Assembly (NCBI GenBank): GCA_013368315.1
Contig: JAACJM010000318.1
Span: forward strand, 19,304-83,303
Source of the DNA: Tetrapyrgos nigripes
Lineage: Eukaryota; Basidiomycota; Agaricomycetes; Agaricales; Campanellaceae
Direction: 5' to 3'
Length of the DNA stretch: 64,000 nt
The notes below the pieces were generated by a model. That model did not search any database and was not told where the DNA came from. It worked only from the letters and a program-made list of their open reading frames with translations. Position 1 is the stretch's first letter. The number at the start of each line of letters is the position of its first letter. This document shows positions 24,287-35,389 of this stretch, in pieces. Made by a program: the position numbers and the translations under genes.

Positions 24287-24580
24287 GCCTCTACTATTCA
24301 TGTTCTACTCATTTAACTGGTTCTCAATACCCCTCTACCTACAGAATAATAACTACATTTGTGTTTATGTACCTGATCATATATAAGTAGTGTCTGGGGC
24401 CGTATTGACTAGAGTGAGGTTGAAAGAAAACTTGAGTCCAAAATAGGAAAGTAGACTCCATTGCATCTTGATTTCCTATTTTGGACTCAAAAATCCCGGC
24501 TTCTTTAGTAACCGGTCCCAGTAACTGAAGGTGCGTAGAGAATTACTCAAGAGAATCACTCAACGCTCAAAGCGTTGAGT
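24287..24580. repeat. Hairpin element with GAGTCCAAAATAGGAA arms, copy 2
   Basis: TTGAGTCCAAAATAGGAAA and its exact complement at 24,432-24,492 form 19-bp arms. The whole stretch is repeated inverted at 54,290-54,575, including an AACGCTCAAAGCGTT hairpin at its border. No coding capacity. The neighbouring stretch 24,580-24,710 carries hairpins with other arms, such as TAGTCTATG...CATAGACTA. Confidence 0.7.
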
Positions 24581-24929
24581 ATATCACTGGAGAATAAACA
24601 AGTACTCTACTTTAAGTGTCAAGTAATGTAGTCTATGGCCAAAGCATAGACTATATCACTCGACACAAGCCAAGTACTCTATGCTCAAAGTGTAGAGTAC
24701 ATAACTTAGAGTGGGATTCCTGCCGCTTTCTCCCTTGTATCTCATGCCATTCTAGACATCTATCCAGTAGACAGCAGTCTCTGGATAGTTGTAGCTGTTA
24801 TTTCACTGGCCTGCTCCTCATCCCAAATCCAATATCCACTCCTCCTCGTCCTTCCTACCAAATCACCTCATGCTGGACTCAATTATATCATTATTTGACC
24901 CTCCAAATTCGATCGTAATGCTCTAGAAG

Positions 24930-25960
24930 CCTCTGCGTCTTGGCCGGATCTGATATGGAGTTTTTTCGCATTTTGTAGGTTTTAAATTGGACATAACTTT
25001 TGACCGCGACATCCGTTCGTTTTTATTTTGATACCGTTGGATTCCCCTCACAAAAGAGATTATATAGAGCACTCAACTTGTCCTATTCCGTCAGAATGGC
25101 GTTGTCCGCCATCCCTTCCCCCTCCCCCTTACTACATACACACCTCCTCGACATTCCGCCCAAATCGCTTCACTCCGGACTGGATTCTAGTGTTATTTAA
25201 CCCTCCAAATCCGATGGTTACAATTTCAAAGACCCCAAATGGCTGCCGGATGCGCTATGTCAGTTTTCGACTTTTTGGGATTTCTGGGATTTTGCATTAG
25301 TTGTAACTTCTGAAAGCGAGGTGCGTTCGCTTCAATTTCCTTACAATCTTATTCTAATAATAAAATCGATTTCATTGAGTCACTAGCTGGTCCAAATCCC
25401 TTCATATCCCGTCACCCGCCATCCCCTCTCTTCCCTACCGCTTCTACTACTACTACTCAACCCCGCACTAAAGTCTCCTCATCCTGAATCGTATCTGGGG
25501 TTATTAAACCCTAAGAACACGATGGTGCTGGTCTGGAAGCCATCCGAAGACGTCCGGACTCAAGATGCATACCCGTTCCTCCTCACCCCGAACAACTCCA
25601 TTCCTCCTCGCCCCCTGCTTGGAATCTCCTTGTCCAAAGCTCTATTCGGGGGTTATTTTACTCTCCAAACACGATGGAAGTGGTTTTGGAGCCGTCGCAC
25701 GCCATTCGGATGCGATATAGCTTATTCATGCATTTTTGGGTTTATTGAACAGGCTATAACTTCGGAACGACAGGTGCGTTCGCTGTCTCTTTAATAAATT
25801 CGTATTCTACTTAATAGATCGATTCAAAAGCACCCCCTACTTGCACTATTCCATCAAAAATTCGTGAATCTACAAGCCCTCTCCTCCTCATCCAATATTG
25901 CCTCCACTACACTCACTTCTTCGCATACATCTTTTCCTCAACCCAATCCGGCATTCTAGT
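24930..25960. repeat. About 290-bp dispersed satellite, block 1
   Basis: Three to four diverged units, each with the order: TAACTTTTGA(C)CGCGA, TCCGTTCGCT-like, then CCGCCATCCCC, a C-rich stretch, CTCCAAATCCGATGG, and CCGGATTCAATATGGCG-like sequence. Same-orientation units occur at 51.3-52.3 kb and inverted ones at 54.6-55.3 kb. ORFs in these units are not conserved between copies and are not called. Confidence 0.7.
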
Positions 25961-25964
25961 CTCT

Positions 25965-27984
25965 GACGGCTGGACGCTCAAAGCGTTCCGCAACGTAATG
26001 AGTTCCGAGAGGCTCTAGTAAGTTCTCAACGCTTTGAGCGTCAGAACTCCACTAGAGCGTTGAGTAAAGTACTCGACGCTTTGAGCGTCGAGTATTTTTC
26101 TTGACTCTTTGGCACTTTAAGTGTACTCGACGCTCAAAGCGTAGAGTACTTGTCTTGACGCTTTGAGCGTCCAGACCTGCACTCAAAGCATCAAGCATTT
26201 TTCTTCACTCACACCTGACACTTGGAGTGTCAAGGACTGTACTCGATGCTCAAAGCGTCAAGAAAGTGACTTGACGCTTTGAGCGTCCAAAGCAAGCATT
26301 TTTCTTCACTCATACTTGACACTCTGAGTGTCAAGAGAAGTACTCGACGCTCAAAGTGTGACTTGACGCTTTGAGCGTCCAGAAAGTTACTTGACTCTTT
26401 GACACTTGAAGTGTCAAGAGAATTACTCAATGCTCAAAGTGTCAAGACAAGTGCTCTACGCTTTGAGCGTTGAGTAAATTACTTGACGCTCTGAGCATTG
26501 AGAGGAGTACTTGACACTTAAAGTGTCAAGAGAATTACTCAAACTTGTCTTGACACTATGAGCGTTGAGAGGAGTACTTGACACTTAAAGTGTCAATAGA
26601 ATTACTCAACGCTCAAAGTGTCAAGACAAGTACTCGACACTCAAAGTGTCCAGAAAGTTACTTGACTTGACGCTTTGAGCGTTGAGTAAACTACTTGACA
26701 CTCTGAGCATTGAGTGATTCTCCTGACACATTAAGTGTCAAGTACTCTCAACAGCGTTCAGATATGTACTGGATGCACGGACAAGTAAAAATTTTACTGT
26801 CCATGCACATCTAGACGCTTTGAGCGTCCAGGATCTGGATGCCCAAAGCATCCAGATGTGTACTAGATGCACGGACCAAGTATAATTTTACTTGGTCTGT
26901 AAATCTAGTAGTACATTCAGACGCTCAAAGCGTTCAGATGTGTACTAGATGCATGGACCAGTATAATTTTACTTGGTCTGTAAATCTAGTAGTACATTCC
27001 AAGTACATTCGGACGCTCAAAGCGTTCAGATGTGTACTAGATTTACAGACCAAGGACACTCCAAGTGTCAAGTACTTGAGTACTTTACTCAACGCTCAAA
27101 GCGTCAAGAACTTACTTGACACTCCCCTCAAAGTTTCTATAGATTTGTGTATACATGTATTACTACTATGTCTTGTAAACAACTAAACTTACTTTGTAAA
27201 ATAAAGCACTAATATCCGAACGCTTTGGGCATCCAGATGTGCACGGACCACATGGACCACACGAACACCGCTTTGGGTGTCTTACTTGGTCTGTGGACTG
27301 CAGCACCTGAACGCCCAAAGCGTTCACGGACACTTTGAGTGTCCAGATGTGCAGACCAAGCAAACTTTTTGGGTGTTCTGACTTGGTCCGTGTACAGGAG
27401 ATCTGAACACTTTGGGCGTGCACAGGAAACACCCACACCACATCTGTACTCCCAAAGCGTTCACAGATGCTTTGGGCGTTCAGACTTGGTTCGTGCACAG
27501 GAAACCACAGGACATCTGAACACCCAAAGCATCAGTGAATGCTTTGAGCATACAGATGTGCTCTTGCACCCGATGAGCATAAAAAGGTGTGTTCAATTTT
27601 ATTATCCATGTGAAGTCGCTTAGGTACAAATTGAATTGCTTTATATATTATCGGTAAGCTTCATATAATGGCAACGTCCTAGTCCTCCTGCGCAATCTCG
27701 CAAACATGTACTCCTCCACATGAAAGCAACTATCCTGTAATTTTTTCACTATTTTTTTCGATTTTTCCAGACTTTTCAAAAGCTATCTACCTCCAGAAAA
27801 TTTTTTGATATCAGAAAATAAGCGAGACTCCAAGACTTCCGGCTGCCACAAACAGATCAACGACTTGAGCGTTCACCCTCATTTGTCTGCATGAATGACT
27901 TAATCATTGACTCTGTACGCCCAAAGCATTCACTGACGCTTTGGGCGTTCAGATGTGCTGCAGGTTTGCATTGCACAGACCATA
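25965..27984. repeat. Hairpin-module block, copy B with its left flank
   Basis: Positions 25,970-26,760 are almost wholly hairpins with 9- to 11-bp arms, for example TACTCGACGCT-TTG-AGCGTCGAGTA and CTTGACACT-CTG-AGTGTCAAG. Positions 26,062-26,760 recur at 29,177-29,960. Positions 26,840-27,984 repeat part of copy A, including the non-palindromic island at 27,558-27,908. Confidence 0.85.
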
Positions 27985-29176
27985 GGAACGCCCAAAGCGT
28001 TCATGGACGCTTTGAGCGTACAGATGTGCACGGACCAAGCAAACGCTTTGGGCGTTCTGACTTGGTCCGTGCACAGGACCACAGGACATCTGAACGCCCA
28101 AAGCGTCGGTGAACGCTCTGAGCGTACAGATGTGCACGGACCAACCAAACGCTTTGGGCGTTCTGGGTTGGTCCGTGCACAGGAAACACCCACACTGCAT
28201 CTGTACGCCCAAAGCGTCGGTGAACGCTTTGAGCGTACAGATGTGCACGGACCAACCAAACGCTTTGGGCGTTCTGGGTTGGTCCGTGCACAGGAAACAC
28301 CCACACTGCCTCTGTACGCCCAAAGCGTTCATGGACGCTTTGAGCGTACAGATCTGCACGGACCAAGCAAACGCTTTGGGCGTTCTGACTTGGTCCGTGC
28401 ACAGGACCACAGGACATCTGAACGCCCAAAGCGTTGGTGAACGCTCTGAGCGTACAGATGTGCACGGACCAACCAACAAACGCTTTGGGCGTTCTGACTT
28501 GGTCCGTGCACAGGACCACAGGACATCTGAACGCCCAAAGCGTCGGTGAACGCTCTGAGCGTACAGATGTGCACGGACCAACCAAACGCTTTGGGCGTTC
28601 TGACTTGGTCCATGCACAGGACCACAGGACATCTGAACGCCCAAAGCGTCGGTGAACGCTTTGAGCGTACAGATGTGCACGGACCAACCAAACGCTTTGG
28701 GCGTTCTGGGTTGGTCCGTGCACAGGAAACACCCACACCGCATCTGTACGCCCAAAGCGTTCATGGACGCTTTGGGCGTACAGATGTGCACAGACCAACC
28801 AAACACTTTGGGCGTACAGATGTGCACAGACCAACCAAACACTTTGGGCTTTCTGGGTTGGTCCGTGCACAGGAAACACCCACACCGCATCTGTACACCC
28901 AGAGCGTTCATGGACGCTTTGGGCGTACAGATGTGCACGGACCAACCAAACGCTTTGGGCGTTCTGGGTTGGTCCGTGCACAGGAAACACCCACACCGCA
29001 TCTGTACACCCAGAGCGTTCATGGACGCTTTGGGCGTACAGATGTGCACGGACCAACCAAACGCTTTGGGCGTTCTGGGTTGGTCCGTGCGCAGGAAACA
29101 CCCACACCGCATCTGTACGCCCAAAGCGTTCATGGACGCATTGAGCGTACAGATGTGCACGGACCAACCAAACGCG
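27985..29176. repeat. Tandem array of 106/111-bp double-hairpin units
   Basis: CAGATGTGCACGGACC recurs at about 28,021, 28,127, 28,238, 28,349, 28,455, 28,564, 28,670, 28,781, 28,817, 28,928, 29,039 and 29,150. Spacings are mostly 106 or 111, with one short 36-bp unit. Each unit has two hairpins. One has GTGCACGGACCAACC and its complement around an AACGCTTTGGGCGTT core. The other has CATCTGTACGCCCAAAGCGT and its complement around TCATGG. The near absence of stop codons gives long overlapping ORFs (up to 453 codons) on both strands; I treat these as artefacts. Confidence 0.9.
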
Positions 29177-31910
29177 TAAAGTACTCGACGCTTTGAGCGT
29201 CGAGTATTTTTCTTGACTCTTTGGCACTTTAAGTGTACTCGACGCTCAAAGCGTAGAGTACTTGTCTTGACGCTTTGAGCGTCCAGACCTGCACTCAAAG
29301 CATCAAGCATTTTTCTTCACTCACACCTGACACTTGGAGTGTCAAGGACTGTACTCGACGCTCAAAGCGTCAAGAAAGTGACTTGACGCTTTGAGCGTAG
29401 AGTACTTGTCTTGACGCTTTGAGCGTCCAAAGCAAGCATTTTTCTTCACTCATACTTGACACTCTGAGTGTCAAGAGAAGTACTCGACGCTCAAAGTGTG
29501 ACTTGACGCTTTGAGCGTCCAGAAAGTTACTTGACTCTTTGACACTTGAAGTGTCAAGAGAATTACTCAATGCTCAAAGTGTCAAGACAAGTGCTCTACG
29601 CTTTGAGCATCGAGTAAATTACTTGACGCTCTGAGCATTGAGAGGAGTACTTGACACTTAAAGTGTCAAGAGAATTACTCAACACTCAAAGCGTCAAGAC
29701 AAGTACTCTACGCTTTGAGCGTCGAGTAATTTACTCAACGCTCAAAGCGTAGAGTACTTGTCTTGACACTATGAGCGTTGAGAGGAGTACTTGACACTTA
29801 AAGTGTCAATAGAATTACTCAACGCTCAAAGTGTCAAGACAAGTACTCGATGCTCAAAGTGTCCAGAAAGTTACTTGACGCTTTGAGCGTTGAGTAAACT
29901 ACTTGACACTCTGAGAGTTGAGTGATTCTCCTGACACATTAAGTGTCAAGTACTCTCAACAGCGTTCAGATATGTACTGGATGCACGGACAAGTAAAAAT
30001 TTTACTGTCCATGCACATCTAGACGCTTTGAGCGTCCAGGATCTGGATGCTCAAAGCATCCAGATGTGTACTAGATGCACGGACCAAGTATAATTTTACT
30101 TGGTCTGTAAATCTAGTAGTACATTCCAAGTACATTCGGACGCTCAAAGCGTTCAGATGTGTACTAGATTTACAGACCAAGGACACTCCAAGTGTCAAGT
30201 ACTTGAGTACTTTACTCAACGCTCAAAGCGTCAAGAACTTACTTGACACTCCCCTCAAAGTTTCTATAGATTTGTGTATACATGTATTACTACTATGTCT
30301 TGTAAACAACTAAACTTACTTTGTAAAATAAAGCACTAATATCCGAACACTTTGGGCGTCCAGATGTGCAGACCAAGCAAACTTTTTGGGTGTTCTGACT
30401 TGGTCCGTGTACAGGAGATCTGAACACTTTGGGCGTGCACAGGAAACACCCACACCACATCTGTACGCCCAAAGCGTTCACAGACGCTTTGGGCATTCAG
30501 ACTTGGTTCGTGCACAGGAAACCACAGGACATCTGAACACCCAAAGCATCAGTGAATGCTTTGAGCATACAGATGTGCTCTTGCACCCGATGAGCATAAA
30601 AAGGTGTGTTCAATTTTATTATCCATGTGAAGTCGCTTAGGTACAAATTGAATTGCTTTATATATTATCGGTAAGCTTCATATAATGGCAACGTCCTAGT
30701 CCTCCTGCGCAATCTCGCAAACATATACTCCTCCACATGAAAGCAACTATCCTGTAATTTTTTCACTATTTTTTTCGATTTTTCCAGACTTTTCAAAAGC
30801 TATCTACCTCCAGAAAATTTTTTGATATCAGAAAATAAGCGAGACTCTAAGACTTCCGGCTGCCACAAACAGATCAACGACTTGAGCATTCACCCTCATT
30901 TGTCTGCATGAATGACTTAATCATTGACTCTGTACGCCCAAAGCGTTCACTGACGCTTTGGGCGTTCAGATGTGCTGCAGGTTTGCATTGCACAGACCAT
31001 AGGAACGCCCAAAGCGTTTGCTTGGTCCGTGCACATCTGGATGCTCAAAGCGTCAGTGAACGCTTTGGGCATCCAGATATGGATTTACAGAGCACGGACC
31101 ATAAGAACGCCCAAAGCGTTTGCTTGGTCCGTGCACATCTGGACGCTCAAAGCAGAAGTGAACGCTTTGGGCGTTCAGATGGCAGCAGGTTTCCAGTGCA
31201 CGGACCATAAGAATACCCAAAGTGTTTGCTTGGTCCGTGCACATCTGGATGCTCAAAGCGGAAGTGAACGCTTTGGGCGTTCAGATGGCAGCAGGTTTCC
31301 AGTGCACGGACCATAAGAACGCCCAAAGCGTTCACTTGGCCAGTGCACATCTGGACGCTGATGGATGAGTGAAGTAATACTCCGCTCACCGTGTCCAAAA
31401 TATATTCTATACTCAAAAATTTAACAGGACGCTGTGAGCGGAGTGAACACTCACAGTGTCCAAAACATATTCTACACTCAAAGATTTTATGGACACTGTG
31501 AGCTTTCACTCCGCTCACAGCGTTCAAAATATATTCTACACTTAAAGATTTAATGGGACGCTGTGAGCGGATTCAATGCTCACAGCATCCTGGTTTAATG
31601 CTTCAGCCACTGAGAATAAAAAATTGTATCGAAAGAGAGGCTCTAGTAAGTTCTTGACGCTTTGAGCATTGAGTGATTCTCTTGACACTTTAAGTGTCAA
31701 GTACTCCTCTCAACGCTCAAAGTGTAGAGTACTTGTCTTGACGCTTTGAGCGTCCAGACCTGCACTCAAAGTTTCAAGCCTTTTTTTTCACTCATACTTG
31801 ACACTCAGAGTGTCAAGTACTGTACTCGACGCTCAAAGCATCAAGAAAGTGACTTGACACTTTGAGCATTGAGAGGAGTGCTTGACACTTAAAGTGTCAA
31901 GAGAATACTT
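29177..31910. repeat. Hairpin-module block, copy C with its left flank
   Basis: Positions 29,177-29,960 duplicate 26,062-26,760, and 30,047-31,380 duplicate copy A (21,178-22,700). Together with 26,062-29,176 this makes a tandem duplication of about 3 kb, in which only the first copy carries the expanded array. Positions 31,380-31,610 hold the GGACGCTGTGAGCGG hairpins, and 31,640-31,910 return to GACGCTTTGAGCGTC and GACACTTAAAGTGTC modules. No gene. Confidence 0.85.
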
Positions 31911-32350
31911 ATACTCATACTCATGCCAAAAGCATCCATGTATGTGCATGAGTATGAGTACTCATATACATGGATGCTTTGGGTATTCCGCTCAGAGCGT
32001 TCATACACATACACATACTCATACTCATACTCATACATACATGGATGCTTTGGGCATTCGGCTCAGAGCTTTCATACACATACTCATACTCATGCACATA
32101 CATGGATGCTTTGGGCATTCCGCTCAGAGCGTTCAGTATATGTATGTGCATATGCATACTTATAGTCATACTCATATGCATACATGGACACTTTGGGCAT
32201 TCCGCTCAGAGCGTTCATACTCATATACATACTTGTACTCATACTCATACTTATACTCATACTCATTATGCATGCACATACATGGACGCTTTAGGCATTC
32301 CGCTTAGAGCGTTCAGTATATGTATACTCATATGCATCCTCATATGCACA
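31911..32350. repeat. CATACT-rich repeat with ATGCTTTGGGCATTC units
   Basis: About six units of ACATGGATGCTTTGGGCATT followed by CCGCTCAGAGCGTTCA are separated by CATACTCATACT microsatellite runs of variable length. They again contain the GCGTT half-site. No gene. Confidence 0.8.
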
Positions 32351-32365
32351 CATGGATGCTTCTTG

Positions 32366-32560
32366 ACACTCTGCCCAAATCCTGTCCCCCCCCTACCCAA
32401 ATCCTGCCCCTCCCCTACCCAAATCCTGCCCCTCCCCTACCCAAATCCTGCCCCTCCCCTACCCAAATCCTGCCCCTCCCCTACCCAAATCCTGCCCCTC
32501 CCCTACCCAAATCCTGCCCCTCCCCTGCCCAAATCCTGCCCCTCCCCTACCCCCCCCTGG
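32366..32560. repeat. 20-bp C-rich minisatellite
   Basis: Eight to nine near-perfect units of CCTACCCAAATCCTGCCCCT. It immediately precedes a telomere-like tract, as in three other places in the window. Confidence 0.95.
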
Positions 32561-32590
32561 GGTAGACCCCTACTCAAACCCTAGGATATC

Positions 32591-32616
32591 CTAATAACCC
32601 TAACCCTAACCCTAAG
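32591..32616. repeat. Interstitial telomere-like tract
   Basis: CCTAATAACCC followed by three CCCTAA repeats. The same 5' context (CCTAATAACCC) precedes the tract at 56.9 kb and, inverted, follows it at 47.74 kb. Confidence 0.9.
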
Positions 32617-33504
32617 CTACCGAGTCCTGAAGATAGAGCAGTCCTAGAGCCTGGAGAACAGTCTGAATACTTGCTGATTCTCTCGCCTTTTGTTTGAGAT
32701 GATTTTTTGTCTGAGTTTGTCCGGAACACGTTCATGTCTCGACGCATGGGTAAGCGCAAAAAAGAGACGAAGTCCAAAACTTACATTAAATAATTAAATT
32801 GCTAGACCTGAAGTATCACTTCACGACAATGGACATTTACATGAATTAATCTGTGTCCTAGCAAAAAATGCTGCCACTTTAAGCATACTCAAAATGAAAT
32901 ATCCTATAGATGCTTTTTATGACTGATTATCTTGTCGATGCGTTCGTTGAGTAAGAGGATCACGGGAAGTCCTGAAACAGCGACTCCCCGTGCGAGTATA
33001 TTTTGAGTACATATACAAGACAATGTAAATAACTGGGAGCGGTGGGTGGGTAACGCAAAAAGCAACTGAGTGATACTGCGAGTACACTGGTGAGTGATGG
33101 GGGGGAAAGAAAGAATGAGATGGGGGAAACGAGTCTCTCACGGTTATGAGTACATGGTAAGTTTGTAGCGGCGAGATCGAGTCTCAGAAATACAAAGAGG
33201 AGAAAAACGAATATCACGGGGAAAAACGAGACAATGATTTCAATCGAGGATGGAGAAAAGATTCTGGAAAATGGGGAAAATGTAGAAAAGAGGAGATGGT
33301 AAAACGGAAGATCAAATTTTGAGAAAGGCCGACGCCTGAGCCACGGAGGCACAATGATAAAGATGGCAAGTCCTATGCACGGAGCATTGATTTGAGTAAG
33401 AAACGAAATTATAATCTTTAAAACACTATTCAGTAGTTAGTAGTAAAATCAGAGTAAAATGTTAACAAACTTGAAGAAATGCACTCACTGCGCAACGTCC
33501 CACA
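32617..33504. other. Spacer between the repeat block and the first host-like gene
   Basis: AT-rich unique sequence. A hydrophobic ORF on the minus strand (32,960-33,352) lacks gene-like context. I see nothing else that can be supported. Confidence 0.4.
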
Positions 33505-35263
33505 TCACTTGGATCCCTTTAGGCTCCCTCTGTCTTTCTCCTTCCCAGAATTCTGCTCGGTGGGAATCGACTCATGTTTGTCCACTGGGGCTTTAGAGCG
33601 AGGCCCAGATTTGGCAATGCGGTTACTCAAGAGAGTCTTAGGGTCCGAGACTTCGAACAAAGGTCTGTTTGGTTTCCAGTGAGTCGTCTTCAATTTGACA
33701 GACCCACGAGATAGACTTGAAGCTGATAATTCCGGAGCTGGGGTGGACTGCTCTTTATTAGCAGGGTACTGACCCCCTCCGAAGACATCTGTCTCCTGCG
33801 CGCGATCGTCAGATCCAGAAGAGGGAACTGCAAACTCGGGCCGACCGAGAAGTCTAGCGTTTTGCGAAGATGACGAGGTAGGCGTCGGAGAACCAGGTTC
33901 GGCCTGTTTAGTGACAAGGGGTCCACAGGCGGTTGACCTCGACCTGAGCTCAGGAAGATTGACAGGCACTTTCAATACTGGTATGGCAGAACGTTCAGCC
34001 TCAGAATTCGAATCAACTGTTGGGTGATCTGCCTTTCTTTCTCTCAACGGTGATAAAAATGACTCCATCACCTCGGCGGTCTCGGAGACATGAACCCGGT
34101 CATTAAGAGGCGGGTTTCCCAAGACATCCTCATCGTAATCGGTGGACTGGAAGATTTGAAGATCTGGATCAGCCTGCACTTGTATGACCTCTTCCGATAC
34201 AGAGCTGCTGGCCACCTCGGACGGTTTTTCTGCATCGTGACAGAGATAGTAGATCGTTTGTGCCAGTCTGAGAGACTGGGAGTGTGGGTGTTCGTGATTG
34301 GTTAGGGAATCGTAAACTTCTGGGGCTGATTTGAGGAGATAGTGCATTTTTTCATACCAGCATTATAAGCTGCAAAGAATGGATGGAAGTGGCAAGAGAT
34401 ATTCTGCATTTCGGCGTCGCGAAATGGGAACATATTGGCCGTATATTCATTTTTGAACTCGTATTTTTGTTCGGGGGTGGTTAAGGGCTTGGAATAGTTG
34501 ATTACCCGTCGATGAATGGCATCACCAGGCTGGTATCGTAGCGATACAAAGCGATATTGAACCCCCTTGGTTGGGCGAATTTTCTGCATATGGGGTCAGT
34601 CATAATGTGATGGCTCAGACTTCAATATTCAGACCTTAAAGAGTACTTTGCGGTCCTTCAAGTATTGACGTCGACTGGAAACCTTGTATTGATTATGTTT
34701 GATGATGTTCTGAATTTTCCGGAGCACATCGTCACTGGGCAACACGCAGAACATTTTGCAATCAAATGCTATGTGCAAATCTGCCCGGACTGCTTGGCAG
34801 ATCATTGCGAATGTCAGAATGAACATTTGGTAGCTTAACCTGACGTGAGCAACTGACGGAGTACTATATTTAGTCTGGTATCGACGTTCAAAGTTCCTGG
34901 CGCCATTCCTATGGCCTTCTCGATTTCACCAATCTGCAGTGACTGTAAGCTCTTCGCGCTAACTCTGGACAAATGTACTTTCTAACTTGCCATCTTGATA
35001 TCGGTGCTACGTGGGATCAGATGTGCGCCTTGAACCGTTCTATCGATCACTCCGCAGGCATGGGACAGGATACATACAAATCCAAGGATTGATATCTCTA
35101 TAACTCTATTTTTCTGTTTCGCTGTCCTTGGATCCGTTTTGGCATTAATATTGTGTTGGGGAGTTGAGTCCAAGATAGACCTCTGACGACGAGCTTCCTG
35201 CTTTGTTCTGTAAGGAAGATCCTCTGCATCCGAGGGTGAGGAAGGAGGAGAGCTAGACTGCAT
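33505..35263 (-). CDS. HNH-nuclease-domain protein (519 aa)
   Basis: Five exons (35263-34991, 34942-34858, 34789-34635, 34583-34358, 34325-33505) join in frame to 519 aa. The HNH core can be traced across introns: HLIPR (His about 81), LNIVLL (Asn about 116) and ADLHIAFD (His about 124), then FCVLP. Such domains bind one metal ion and cleave nucleic acids. A later block, ANMFPFRDAEMQNISCHFHP near 195-215, resembles one in the divergent neighbour. The C-terminal 250 residues are Ser/Pro-rich and end very basic. The first intron appears to start GCAAGT (GC-AG), and intron 4 is only 33 nt. I infer membership of the expanded agaricomycete HNH family. An alternative acceptor for exon 2 would remove three residues. 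Confidence 0.72.
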
Positions 35264-35355
35264 GAGGAGGAGACACAAGTTTGGGACGAGTTCGACTTGA
35301 AGGTTGAGTCATACGGGATTTACCGACTCCAGCTCGTGACTTTAGTATATGCGAT

Positions 35356-35361
35356 CACGTG
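35356..35361. promoter_or_regulatory. CACGTG in the HNH divergent promoter
   Basis: A perfect E-box in the roughly 127-bp spacer between the divergent starts at 35,263 (minus) and 35,390 (plus). bHLH factors recognise this hexamer in fungi. The same motif stands upstream of genes at 43,487 and 47,139. Confidence 0.4.
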
Positions 35362-35389
35362 GTGATGTTCGATTTGTTTTCTGTCCACC

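Noticed and set aside
27985..29176. CRISPR-like array of direct repeats
   Set aside because: No unique spacers; the whole unit repeats, and the sequence is eukaryotic with spliceosomal introns nearby.
27949..29310. ORF of 453 codons on the minus strand and long overlapping ORFs on both strands of the double-hairpin array
   Set aside because: They are open because the repeat unit lacks stop codons in several frames at once. Peptides such as TPKAFGWSVHICTLKAF simply translate the 111-bp unit, and frames shift where 106-bp units occur.
32960..33352. Hydrophobic 130-codon ORF on the minus strand
   Set aside because: Phe/Ser/Leu-rich translation of A- and G-rich DNA; no splice context, no homologous copy and no gene-like composition.
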